Source: Usitatibacter palustris (GTDB taxonomy: Bacteria > Pseudomonadota > Gammaproteobacteria > Burkholderiales > Usitatibacteraceae). From it: a DNA stretch of 64,000 bases. This document shows, in pieces, positions 18,572-26,864 of this stretch. Under the pieces are notes generated by a model. That model saw nothing but the letters and a program-made list of their open reading frames with translations, did not search any database and was not told where the DNA came from. Where the stretch lies: contig NZ_CP053073.1 in the NCBI RefSeq assembly GCF_013003985.1, positions 1,736,001-1,800,000 of the forward strand, given 5' to 3'. Made by a program: the position numbers and the translations under genes. Each line of letters begins with the position of its first letter. Within the stretch, counting starts at the first letter, position 1.

Positions 18572-19413
18572 GCGGAATGCGCGAATCCTCGGTGCTGTGC
18601 CTCGACCCCCACGGGTTCCATCGAATCCACTACACGGAGTGGGGCGACCCGGACAATCCGCGCGTCGTGGTCTGCGTGCACGGCCTCACTCGAAACGCGC
18701 GCGACTTCGATTTCCTCGCCGAGCGCCTCGCGGCCACGCATCGCGTGATCTGCCCCGATGTCGCTGGCCGCGGCAAGAGCGACTGGCTGGTCGACAAGAA
18801 CGACTACAACTACGGCGTGTACCTGGGCGACACGGCGACGCTGCTCGCGAAGATCGGCGCCGAGGAAGTCGACTGGGTCGGCACCTCCATGGGCGGGCTC
18901 ATCGGCATGATCCTCGCGGGCCTGCCCAACACGCCCATTCGCCGCATGGTCCTGAACGACGTGGGCTCGGTGATCCCGAAAGCTTCGCTCGAGCGCATCG
19001 GCCTGTACCTCGGCCTCGATCCCACGTTCGACTCGCTCGAGGGGCTCGAAGGCGCGGTGCGCACCGTGAGCCCGTTCGGCGAGCTCACCGCGGCGCAGTG
19101 GCGCCATCTCGCCGTGCACGTGGCCAGGCGCGATCCCGATGGCCGCTGGCGCTTCCGCTACGACCCGGGCATCGCGCAGGTCTTCAAGGCCGCACCCGCG
19201 GCGGACGTCGACATGCGCTCGTTCTGGAACGCGCTGAAGCTCCCGGTGCTCGTGATCCGCGGCGAGAACTCCGACCTGCTGCTCCCGGAGACGCTCGAGG
19301 AGATGAAGAAGCGTCCGGGCACGCAGGCGCACCTCGTGCCGCGAACCGGTCACGCGCCCGCGCTCATGAACGAGCCCGAGGCCGCGGCGATCCGCTCGTT
19401 CCTCCTCGCCTGA
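18568..19413 (+). CDS. Alpha/beta hydrolase
   Basis: A 281-residue alpha/beta-hydrolase-fold protein. The oxyanion region VVVCVHGLTRNARDFD, the nucleophile elbow GTSMGGLIG with its Ser, an acidic residue after VLVIRGENSDLLL, and the terminal catalytic His in RTGHAPALMNEP are all visible. It has no signal peptide, so it should be cytoplasmic. It is coupled to the upstream acyl-CoA synthetase by an ATGA overlap and is four bases from the next gene, so it probably works on esters or thioesters in the same acyl metabolism. The substrate is unknown. Confidence 0.85.
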   Translation: MSGMRESSVLCLDPHGFHRIHYTEWGDPDNPRVVVCVHGLTRNARDFDFLAERLAATHRVICPDVAGRGKSDWLVDKNDYNYGVYLGDTATLLAKIGAEEVDWVGTSMGGLIGMILAGLPNTPIRRMVLNDVGSVIPKASLERIGLYLGLDPTFDSLEGLEGAVRTVSPFGELTAAQWRHLAVHVARRDPDGRWRFRYDPGIAQVFKAAPAADVDMRSFWNALKLPVLVIRGENSDLLLPETLEEMKKRPGTQAHLVPRTGHAPALMNEPEAAAIRSFLLA

Positions 19414-19417
19414 AGTC

Positions 19418-21034
19418 ATGCCGAGCCAGAACGTCGACTACGACGTCGTGATCGTCGGCGCGGGCCACAACGGCCTGGTGTGCGCCGCTTACCTCGCGGC
19501 CGCGAAGCTGCGCGTGTGTGCGATCGAGAAGCGAGCGGTGATCGGCGGGGCCGCGGTGACCGAAGAATTCCATCCGGGCTTCCGCAACTCCACCGCGAGC
19601 TACACCGTGAGCCTGCTGCACCCGAAGGTGATTCGCGAGCTGAAGCTCAAGGAACACGGACTGCGCGTGGTCGAGCGGCCGTTCTCGAATTTTCTTCCCG
19701 GCGCCGATGGCGGCTACATCAAGATCGGCGGCGGGCTCGAAGCGACCCAGCGCGAGGTCGCGCGCTTCTCCACGAAGGACGCCGAGCGACTGCCCGCGTA
19801 CTACGACCGGCTCGAAGGGGTCGCCAACGTCCTGCGCGACCTGCTGCTCGAGACGCCCCCCAACGTGGGCGGTAGCGTGAAGGAACTCTTCGCGGCGTGG
19901 AAGACCGCAAGGCGTCTCAATTCACTGCCGCTCGCCGCGAAGCGCGACGTGCTCGACCTCTTCACGATGGCAGCGGGCGACTGGCTCGAGCGCTGGTTCG
20001 AGTCCGATCCGATCAAGGCGTGCTTCGGCTTCGATTCCGTGGTCGGCAACTTCGCGAGCCCGTGGTCGCCCGGCACGGCGTACGTGCTGCTGCATCACGT
20101 CTTCGGCGAGGTGAACGGCAACAAGGGCTCGTGGGGCCACGCGATCGGCGGCATGGGTGCCATCACCGAGGCGATCGGCCAGGAAGCGCGCGCCCGGGGC
20201 GTGGAGATCCGCACGGGGCAGGGGGTCGCGAAGATCCTCACCGAGGGCGATCGTGCGAGCGGCGTGGTCCTCGAAGACGGCACCGAGATCCGCGCGCGCT
20301 GCGTGATCTCCAACGCCAACCCGCGCCTGCTCACGAAGCTGCTCGATACCGACGGCCCCTGGCGCGAGCCCTTCGACAACGTGGAGTGCGAGTCGGCCAC
20401 GTTCCGCATGAACGTCGCGCTCTCCGAGCTTCCCGACTTCACCTGCCTGCCCGGCAAGACCCAGCAACTGCACCACCAGTCGGGAATCATCCTTGCGCCG
20501 ACACTCGCGTACATGGACCGCGCCTATGCGAGTGCGCGCGAAGACGGCTGGTCTCGCGAGCCCATCGTCGAGGTGCTGATTCCGAGCACGGTGGATGACA
20601 CCCTTGCGCCGAAGGGCCAGCACGTCGCGAGCCTTTTCTGCCAGCACTTCCGCTACAAGCTTCCGGACGGACGCTCCTGGGACCAGGAGCGCGAGCGCGC
20701 CGCCGACGCCGTGATCGATCTCCTGAACCGCCACGCGCCCAATTTCAAGGCGAGCGTCCTGGGCCGGCGCATCCTCTCGCCGCTCGACCTCGAGCGCGAA
20801 TTCGGCCTCGTCGGGGGCGACATCTTCCACGGCAAGCTCACCCTGAACCAGCTCTTCAGCGCGCGCCCGGTGCTGGGCTACGGCGACTATCGGCTGCCCC
20901 TCCAGGGGCTCTACCTCTGCGGCGCCGGAGCGCACCCGGGAGGCGGGGTCACGGGGGTGCCGGGGCACAACGCGGCCCGCGAAGTGGTCCGCGACATGCG
21001 CCGCGGCTGGAAGCGCCGCCCGCCGGCGCGCTGA
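19418..21034 (+). CDS. FAD-dependent oxidoreductase, phytoene-desaturase/PYROXD2-like
   Basis: This 538-residue flavoprotein starts with the Rossmann FAD motif DVVIVGAGHNGLVCAAYLA and GGAAVTEE. It ends with the family motif LYLCGAGAHPGGGVTGVPGHNAA, which marks the CrtI-like branch including human PYROXD2. Bacterial members are annotated only as NAD(P)/FAD-dependent oxidoreductases. There are no carotenoid genes nearby, and the neighbours are an acyl-CoA synthetase and a hydrolase, so a role in carotenoid synthesis is not supported. It has no signal peptide or membrane segment. Confidence 0.85.
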   Translation: MPSQNVDYDVVIVGAGHNGLVCAAYLAAAKLRVCAIEKRAVIGGAAVTEEFHPGFRNSTASYTVSLLHPKVIRELKLKEHGLRVVERPFSNFLPGADGGYIKIGGGLEATQREVARFSTKDAERLPAYYDRLEGVANVLRDLLLETPPNVGGSVKELFAAWKTARRLNSLPLAAKRDVLDLFTMAAGDWLERWFESDPIKACFGFDSVVGNFASPWSPGTAYVLLHHVFGEVNGNKGSWGHAIGGMGAITEAIGQEARARGVEIRTGQGVAKILTEGDRASGVVLEDGTEIRARCVISNANPRLLTKLLDTDGPWREPFDNVECESATFRMNVALSELPDFTCLPGKTQQLHHQSGIILAPTLAYMDRAYASAREDGWSREPIVEVLIPSTVDDTLAPKGQHVASLFCQHFRYKLPDGRSWDQERERAADAVIDLLNRHAPNFKASVLGRRILSPLDLEREFGLVGGDIFHGKLTLNQLFSARPVLGYGDYRLPLQGLYLCGAGAHPGGGVTGVPGHNAAREVVRDMRRGWKRRPPAR

Positions 21035-21139
21035 ATTTTCAGCATTTCCCGGGTGTAATAGCCCAGCGCGCGCATCCATCCGCGCGGCGTAACGTAACCG
21101 GATAGAGGCCGGTTCACGGTCGCGATACAGGAGGGCAGG

Positions 21140-21274
21140 ATGGAACGCACCAAGCAGATCACCGCCGGCTCGCTGATACTGGTCCTCGTGGCCGGTGCGG
21201 CGCTCTGGTACACCTGGACCCCCACCAAGACAGGCGAGATCGTCGTCGCCCCGGTCGGAGCCGCGCGCCGCTAG
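21140..21274 (+). CDS. Small single-span membrane protein
   Basis: A 44-residue frame: a short basic N-terminus (MERTKQ), one hydrophobic helix of about 17 residues (residues 9-25) and a short tail ending in GAARR. A strong Shine-Dalgarno AGGAGGG sits about five bases before the ATG, the best support that it is real. The TAG stop overlaps the stop of the convergent enoyl-CoA hydratase in a shared CTAG (21271-21274). No family is recognised. Confidence 0.55.
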   Translation: MERTKQITAGSLILVLVAGAALWYTWTPTKTGEIVVAPVGAARR

Positions 21275-22038
21275 GACTTCCAGTTCGGCGGACGCTTTTC
21301 CAGGAATGCATCCACCCCTTCTTGCGCGTCGCCCTCGGCCATGTTCGCGGCGATCGTTCGCGATGCGTCGTCGTACGCCGTGCGCATTTGAGCCTCGAGC
21401 TGCCGGTAGAACAGCGCCTTGCCCAGGGCGAGCGAGGCACGCGGCTTCGCCTTCAGGTTGTTGGCGAGCTCGCGCGTGGTTTCCATGAGACGGTCCGCCG
21501 GCGCGACGCGGTTCACGAGCCCCCAGTCGAGGGCCGTTGCCGCTTCGATGAATTCGCCGGTGAACAGCATCTCCGCGGCGCGCTTGCGCGAGATGTTTCG
21601 GGAGAGTGCGACCGCCGGCGTCGAGCAGAACAATCCCAGGTTCACACCCGACACCGCGAAGCGCGCGTGCTCGTTAGCGACCGCGAGATCGCATTGGGCG
21701 ATGAGCTGGCAGCCGGCCGCCGTGGCGAGCCCGTTCACCGCCGCGATCACCGGCTGGGGCAGGGCGGTCAGCTTCTGCATGAACGCGCTGCAGGTTGCGA
21801 AGAGCCGCTGCACCTCCTCCTGGGAGGCGGCGCGCATTTCCTTCAGGTCATGGCCCGAACAGAACGAGGCGCCCGCGCCGGTGATGATCACCACGCGCAC
21901 GGCCTCATCGCCCGCGATCCTGTCGAGCTCCGAGTCCAGCGCGCCGAGCAGCGCCGAGGAAAGCGCGTTGTATTGGCGCGGCCGGTTGAGGGTCAGTGTG
22001 GCAATGCCGTCATCGACGGACACCAGCAGTTCACTCAT
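21271..22038 (-). CDS. Enoyl-CoA hydratase/isomerase family protein (ECHDC3-like)
   Basis: This 255-residue crotonase-fold protein shows TLNRPRQYNALSSALL, the first oxyanion loop SFCSGHDLKEM, and VIAAVNGLATAAGCQLIAQCD with the second oxyanion loop. It continues with GVNLGLFCSTPAVALSR, a stretch typical of the ECHDC3 branch. The usual hydratase Glu pair is not clearly conserved (NLGLFCST where many hydratases have PE..LG), so hydratase activity is not assured. The start at 22038 (MSELLVSVDD) is preferred over an upstream in-frame start that would add a low-complexity stretch. Its promoter shares the gap with the divergent gene at 22172. Confidence 0.85.
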   Translation of the reverse strand: MSELLVSVDDGIATLTLNRPRQYNALSSALLGALDSELDRIAGDEAVRVVIITGAGASFCSGHDLKEMRAASQEEVQRLFATCSAFMQKLTALPQPVIAAVNGLATAAGCQLIAQCDLAVANEHARFAVSGVNLGLFCSTPAVALSRNISRKRAAEMLFTGEFIEAATALDWGLVNRVAPADRLMETTRELANNLKAKPRASLALGKALFYRQLEAQMRTAYDDASRTIAANMAEGDAQEGVDAFLEKRPPNWKS

Positions 22039-22127
22039 CGGCCGATTATGGCATCGCGATTGCGCCGCCGAGGGCAACGGGCTTAACATGCACGAAGCTG
22101 CCTGATTCTTAAGGGTTTTCACAAGCA

Positions 22128-22146
22128 GTCGGCGATTTCAGCCGAC
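22128..22146 (+). other. Hairpin in the leader of the TPR-barrel gene
   Basis: GTCGGC (22128-22133) and GCCGAC (22141-22146) form a 6-bp perfect stem with a 7-base loop, 25 bases before the ATG at 22172. There is no T-run, so it is more likely a 5' leader structure or operator than a terminator. Confidence 0.4.
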
Positions 22147-22171
22147 GACAAGAAGAAGGGTTCACAGGGCG

Positions 22172-23548
22172 ATGAAGATCTGCGCACACATCCTGCGGCT
22201 GGCAGGCTCCGCCGTGGTCGCGGGGCTGGTTTCCGCACCGGCATTCGCCGACCCGGCCGCGATCGAGCGCGCCCGCAAGCTCCTCGTCGAGAACAACCCG
22301 AAGGCGGCCTACGCCGAGCTCGCGCCCTTGCAGGGAACGCTCGCGGGCACTCCCGAATTCGATTACCTCTTCGGCGTGGCCTCGCTCGACAGCGGCAAGT
22401 TCGAGGACGCGATCATCGCTTTCGAACGCGTGCTCGCGATCAATCCCAATCACGCCGGCGCGCAGATGGATCTGGGCCGCGCGTACTTCGGCCTCGGCTC
22501 CTATGACCTCGCGGAAGCCGCGTTCGTGAAGCTGCGCGAGCAGAATCCGCCGCCCCAGGCGCTGCAGGCGATCAACCAGTACCTCGATGCGATCGACAAG
22601 CGCAAGCGCGAGACGCGCCCGGGCTGGATCGGCTACGTCGAAGCCGCACTCGGATACGACAGCAACCTCACGGGCGTGCCCGGCGATTTCGGCGCGGCCT
22701 CGCAGCAGTCGTTCAATATCATCGTCGAGCCCACCGGCAACTCGGTGAAGCGCTCGGAGCCGTACTTCGAAGCGCTCGGTTACCTCGAATACGCGCACCC
22801 GCTCTCGCGCGGCTGGAGCGTGTTCGGCGGCTTCGGCGGACGCGGCCGCGCATACAACAAGGAAACGGATTTCAACATCGTCGCGGGCGACGTGCGCGCG
22901 GGTGCCGCGCTGAACGACGGACCGCAGCAGTGGCGCTTCTCGGGCGGCTACCAGGACTATCGCCAGGAAGGCGCGGCGCCGGGTGAACCGAAGCCCACCA
23001 ACGACCGCACCACCGCGAATGCCGTGCTCGACTATCGCTACGCGCTCGACACGAAAAACCAGCTCGGCCTCGGCCTGCAGTATTCGGCGGTGCGTTTCCC
23101 CGAGAACAAGATTGACGACTTCGACCAGATCTACTTTTCCGGATCGTGGCTGCGCAGCTTCGAGGGCAAGGGCACGCCCCTGCTGTATCTCACGGCCTTC
23201 ATCACCGATGACAAGGCGAAGAACAAGTTCGACGACGGCGTGACCGACAAGAGCAAGAACCTCGCGGGCGCGCGCAGCTACTTCCAGTATTCGTACACAC
23301 CCAAGCTGCAGATCTTCAACGTGCTGGGCGTGGTGCTGCGCAAGGACAAGGATGCGTTCGCGCGCTCCACCACGGTGGAGAAGGGCAAGGACACGTTCTT
23401 CGAATTCGGGCTCGGCCTCACGTGGCAGTTCCAGGAAAAGTGCGCGGTGCGCACGCAGTGGTCGTACACGCAGAACGCCTCGAACATCGACATCTACGAC
23501 TTCAACCGCAACGAGGTTTCGACCGCGGTGCGGTGCGACCTGTTCTGA
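22172..23548 (+). CDS. TPR and outer-membrane beta-barrel protein, Slam/DUF560-like
   Basis: This 458-residue protein has a signal peptide ending AFA (residue about 26), TPR-like helices at about 30-150 (DYLFGVASLDSGKFEDAIIAFERVLAINPNH, AQMDLGRAYFGLGSYDLAEAAF), and a C-terminal part from about 155 with alternating aromatic/polar strands, ending in RCDLF with the terminal Phe typical of outer-membrane barrels. The barrel begins GWIGYVEAALGYDSNL; a GYDSN motif at that point is characteristic of DUF560/Slam proteins, which move surface proteins across the outer membrane. The next gene, 17 bases on, encodes a secreted FecR-domain protein that may be its client. The family call is by pattern only. 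Confidence 0.72.
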   Translation: MKICAHILRLAGSAVVAGLVSAPAFADPAAIERARKLLVENNPKAAYAELAPLQGTLAGTPEFDYLFGVASLDSGKFEDAIIAFERVLAINPNHAGAQMDLGRAYFGLGSYDLAEAAFVKLREQNPPPQALQAINQYLDAIDKRKRETRPGWIGYVEAALGYDSNLTGVPGDFGAASQQSFNIIVEPTGNSVKRSEPYFEALGYLEYAHPLSRGWSVFGGFGGRGRAYNKETDFNIVAGDVRAGAALNDGPQQWRFSGGYQDYRQEGAAPGEPKPTNDRTTANAVLDYRYALDTKNQLGLGLQYSAVRFPENKIDDFDQIYFSGSWLRSFEGKGTPLLYLTAFITDDKAKNKFDDGVTDKSKNLAGARSYFQYSYTPKLQIFNVLGVVLRKDKDAFARSTTVEKGKDTFFEFGLGLTWQFQEKCAVRTQWSYTQNASNIDIYDFNRNEVSTAVRCDLF

Positions 23549-23565
23549 TCGAAGGAAAACGCGCC

Positions 23566-25947
23566 ATGAAAACACTCAAAATTTCGCGCCTGCGCTACGC
23601 CATCGCACTGGCCCTTGCCGCCACCGTCGGCGATGCGGCCGCGGCCAGCGGTTCCTTCACCTTCGTGACGGGCGAAGTGTCCGTCACCAAGGCCAACGGC
23701 CAGCGCGTCACCGCGCAGCGCGGCACCGAGGTCGACCCGGGCGACTCGATCACCACGGGTGCGAGCGGCATGGCGCAGCTCACGATGATCGACCAGGCGC
23801 GCCTGTCGCTGCGGCCGAACACGCAGTTCCGCATCGAGGGTTACCAGCGCAGCGCCGACTCGAGCGAGGGCGCGGTGCTTTCGCTGGTGCGCGGCACGCT
23901 GCGCGCGTTCACCGGCCTCATCGCTTCGTCCAACCGCGACAAGTTCGTGATGAAGACGCGCGTGGCCACGGTCGGTATCCGCGGCTCGGGCAACATCCTC
24001 TACGCGTGCCGCGCCGACGAGTGCGACAAGAGCGTGACCGGACTGGGCCAGGGCAACGACCAGGACTTCACGGTGAACCACACGATCGAAGGCAGCCACG
24101 CCGTCACCAACGTGGTCGATGCGGCCGCGGGCCTGCCGCCGCAGCAGGGCGGGGCGCAGACGCTGATCACCGGCCCGGGCCAGACCGTCATGATCCAGGG
24201 CGCGCAAGCGCCGCGCTACGTGCCGACGCCGACCTTCATCTCCGACACGGCGACCAATCCGACGGGTGCTGCGAAGACCGCGGCCACCGCGAGCGACGCC
24301 GCCGCCACGCGCGATTTCGCGCCGGGCGACAACCAGCAGCTCTCCGCGTCGCAGCAAGCCTCCAGCACGCCGGTGGGCAACAACGGCCTGGGCTTCGTCA
24401 CGATCGACGCGTCCAACAATCTCCTTTCCGATCCGATCGGCCTCAACGACGTGATCATCTCCACGGGCGGCCCGTTCCTCGGCCAGGCCGTGCCCGCGAG
24501 CATCCGGCTCGAAGGCAACACCGCGGCGCTGCGCGGCTACACCGCGTACTCGGGCACGCAATCGAATCTCTCGCCCGACATCGCGGGCGGCACGCTTCGT
24601 GAGATGCACACGGTCAACGTCGCCACGGGCCTCACGGTGATCCTCGGCCGCTGGGAAGGCGCCTCGCTTTCGTTCAGCGGCATCGGCGGCGGACCCACGG
24701 CCGGCAACATCCACTGGGCCTACGCGTCGTCGGGATATCCGACGTATCTCTCCGATGTCCTCACGGGTACGGCGACGTACACGCTCGCGCAGGCCACGGC
24801 ACCGACGAACCAGAACAACACGACGGGCACGGTCGGCACCGCGACCATGAACGTGAACTTCACCAACCGCACGCTCGGGGTCACCATCAGCGTGAGCATG
24901 CCCGCGGCCGGCGCGAATGCCGGCGGCACCTGGGGTGCCACCGCGAGCGACGTGCCGTTCTCGCTCAACACGTTCTTCGCCACCACCGCCGATCGCCTGC
25001 GTGTGTCGAACGGTTCGACGCAATCGGGCAGCGGGCAACTCCTCTCGGGCGCGATCGAAGGCAGCTTCGTCGGCGCGAACCTGCAAGGCGCGATCATCGG
25101 CTACGGCATCGCCGACTTCACCGCATCCAATCCGGCGAACCACAACCAGATCAACGGCGTGCTGCTGCTCACCGGTCCCGCGCAGAACGGCGCGGCCACG
25201 TATCGCGAGGGCCGCGTCTCCGATCCTTCGGGCTACCTCGCCAACTCGGGCTTCTCGCGCAACTTCTCCACGACGAATCGTCCGGAAGAGGTGATTGCCG
25301 GCGCGAACGGCGCGGTCACGCAATTCACGGCGCCGCTCTTCGCCGGCGTGGGTTCGCGCGCTACTTACGCGCTCGGTACCGCGCAGGTCGTCCAGTCGGG
25401 CTTCGATGCCGAAACGGGCCTCGTGTGGGGCCGCTGGGGCAATGGCGTGGCCACGGTCACCGGCAACGGCCAGACGCAGCCGATCAACCTGCAAAGTGCC
25501 AGCCTGCATTACATCTTCGCGGGGCCGCAGCAAGGTCCGGTCACGCTGCCGCTCACCGGCACCGGCGTCTACGACGTCATCGGCAACACCTCGCCCACCG
25601 ACAGCGCGGGCCACGTCGGCACGTTCGGCTCGGCCACGCTCGACGCGAACTTCACCAACCGGACGGCTTCCGCGACGGTGAACGTCACGGTCAACGGGCA
25701 GAACTGGATCGGCACCGCACCCAACATGCCGATCTACCGCGACCAATACTTCTCGGCAACGACGGGCAGCACCGTGCCCGGCATTCCCAACCTCTCGCCG
25801 CTGGGCATCGCCTGCACGCCGAGTTGCGTGGGCGCCACGGGCAGCTTCGACGGCTTCTTCACCGGCCGTTCCGGCCAGCGCGCCGGGCTGATGTACAACA
25901 TGGGCGGCGTCCAGGGCGGGGTGGCGTTCGGCCGCCGCGGCGGGTAG
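23566..25947 (+). CDS. Secreted FecR-domain protein with two C-terminal beta-rich repeats
   Basis: This 793-residue protein has a Sec signal peptide (cleavage near AAA-AS, residue about 27; no lipobox). A FecR domain covers about 30-165: GEVSVTKANGQRVTAQRGTEVDPGD, TTGASGMAQLTM, then a direct VGIRGSGN strand. A Thr/Ala-rich region follows. Two related segments (about 355-570 and 600-793) each contain a GRW motif, then GTxGxATxxxNFTNRT and a Trp-Gly/Ile-Gly strand. This resembles the barrel domain of transferrin-binding protein B and Slam clients, though I rate that as weak. It follows the Slam-like gene by 17 bases. No sorting signal is seen at the C-terminus. Confidence 0.75.
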   Translation: MKTLKISRLRYAIALALAATVGDAAAASGSFTFVTGEVSVTKANGQRVTAQRGTEVDPGDSITTGASGMAQLTMIDQARLSLRPNTQFRIEGYQRSADSSEGAVLSLVRGTLRAFTGLIASSNRDKFVMKTRVATVGIRGSGNILYACRADECDKSVTGLGQGNDQDFTVNHTIEGSHAVTNVVDAAAGLPPQQGGAQTLITGPGQTVMIQGAQAPRYVPTPTFISDTATNPTGAAKTAATASDAAATRDFAPGDNQQLSASQQASSTPVGNNGLGFVTIDASNNLLSDPIGLNDVIISTGGPFLGQAVPASIRLEGNTAALRGYTAYSGTQSNLSPDIAGGTLREMHTVNVATGLTVILGRWEGASLSFSGIGGGPTAGNIHWAYASSGYPTYLSDVLTGTATYTLAQATAPTNQNNTTGTVGTATMNVNFTNRTLGVTISVSMPAAGANAGGTWGATASDVPFSLNTFFATTADRLRVSNGSTQSGSGQLLSGAIEGSFVGANLQGAIIGYGIADFTASNPANHNQINGVLLLTGPAQNGAATYREGRVSDPSGYLANSGFSRNFSTTNRPEEVIAGANGAVTQFTAPLFAGVGSRATYALGTAQVVQSGFDAETGLVWGRWGNGVATVTGNGQTQPINLQSASLHYIFAGPQQGPVTLPLTGTGVYDVIGNTSPTDSAGHVGTFGSATLDANFTNRTASATVNVTVNGQNWIGTAPNMPIYRDQYFSATTGSTVPGIPNLSPLGIACTPSCVGATGSFDGFFTGRSGQRAGLMYNMGGVQGGVAFGRRGG

Positions 25948-25983
25948 GGGCACTCCCAAGGCTCTGTTTTGGTGCGCGTTTTC

Positions 25984-26017
25984 CCCCTGTTAACTATCAC
26001 AGGGGATCAGGTAAACT
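25984..26017 (+). promoter_or_regulatory. Putative liv promoter with overlapping inverted repeat
   Basis: CCCCTGT (25984-25990) and ACAGGGG (25999-26005) form an inverted repeat with an 8-base loop TAACTATC. A possible -35 TTAACT (25990-25995) lies within it, followed after 16 bases by a possible -10 TAAACT (26012-26017). The livG ATG is at 26088. The repeat may be an operator, or a weak terminator for the FecR gene that ends at 25947; it has no T-run. Confidence 0.35.
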
Positions 26018-26087
26018 CGCCTTCATAAGCAGTGGCTGATCGCGCAGTGTTGCGAGACGGCTCACGCGCGCACCCGACCTCGCCTCG

Positions 26088-26843
26088 ATGACCGCCGATC
26101 CCATTCTCGAAACCCGTGGACTCACTAAGGAGTTCAAGGGCTTCGTCGCGGTCAACAACGTCAACCTCAAGATCCAGCGCGGCACCATCCATGCGCTGAT
26201 CGGCCCCAACGGCGCGGGCAAGACCACCGTCTTCAACCTGCTCACCAAGTTCCTGCCGCCCACCGGCGGGACGATCCTCTACAAGGGCGAGGACATCACC
26301 CGCGACAACCCCGCCGACGTCGCCCGGCGCGGGATCATCCGCTCCTTCCAGATTTCCGCCGTGTTCCCGAACCTCTCGGTGCTGGAGAACGTGCGCCTGG
26401 CACTCCAGCAAAAGCTCGGCACGAGCTTCCATTTCTGGAAGAGCGAGAAGTCGCTCGACACGCTCAACGATGCCGCGCTCGCGATCCTCGATCGCGTCGG
26501 CCTGCGCAGCTTCTCGCACACGCACGCGGGGGAGCTCGCGTACGGTCGCAAGCGCACGCTCGAGATCGCCACCACGCTCGCGATGGAACCCGAGCTGATG
26601 CTCCTCGACGAACCCACGGCCGGCATGGGCCACGAGGACGTGGATCGCGTGCGCGACCTCATCCAGGAAGTCGCCAAGGGCCGCACCGTGCTGATGGTCG
26701 AGCACAACATGAGCGTGGTCTCGGGCATCTGCGACACGATCACGGTGCTCCAGCGCGGCGCCGTGCTCGCCGAAGGTCCTTATGCCGAGGTGTCGGCCAA
26801 TCCCCAGGTGATCGAGGCGTACATGGGAACGGCGCATGCCTAA
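26088..26843 (+). CDS. livG: Branched-chain amino acid ABC transporter ATP-binding protein LivG
   Basis: This 251-residue ABC ATPase drives high-affinity uptake of branched-chain amino acids or related amides with LivF, LivH, LivM and LivK. Motifs are Walker A GPNGAGKTT, a Q-loop in RSFQISAVFPNLSVLENV, signature AYGRKRTLEIA (LivG types often have AYG rather than SGG), Walker B LMLLDEPTAGM, and H-loop VEHNM. The extra stretch between Q-loop and signature is normal for LivG. It is the first gene of livG-F-K-H-M, with no large gaps. Confidence 0.94.
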   Translation: MTADPILETRGLTKEFKGFVAVNNVNLKIQRGTIHALIGPNGAGKTTVFNLLTKFLPPTGGTILYKGEDITRDNPADVARRGIIRSFQISAVFPNLSVLENVRLALQQKLGTSFHFWKSEKSLDTLNDAALAILDRVGLRSFSHTHAGELAYGRKRTLEIATTLAMEPELMLLDEPTAGMGHEDVDRVRDLIQEVAKGRTVLMVEHNMSVVSGICDTITVLQRGAVLAEGPYAEVSANPQVIEAYMGTAHA

Positions 26844-26864
26844 CCGCGAAGCCCGGGGTTCCCA

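Noticed and set aside
19418..21034. Carotenoid biosynthesis by the phytoene-desaturase-like protein.
   Set aside because: There are no crtB, crtE or other carotenoid genes nearby, and the C-terminal motif fits the PYROXD2-like branch.
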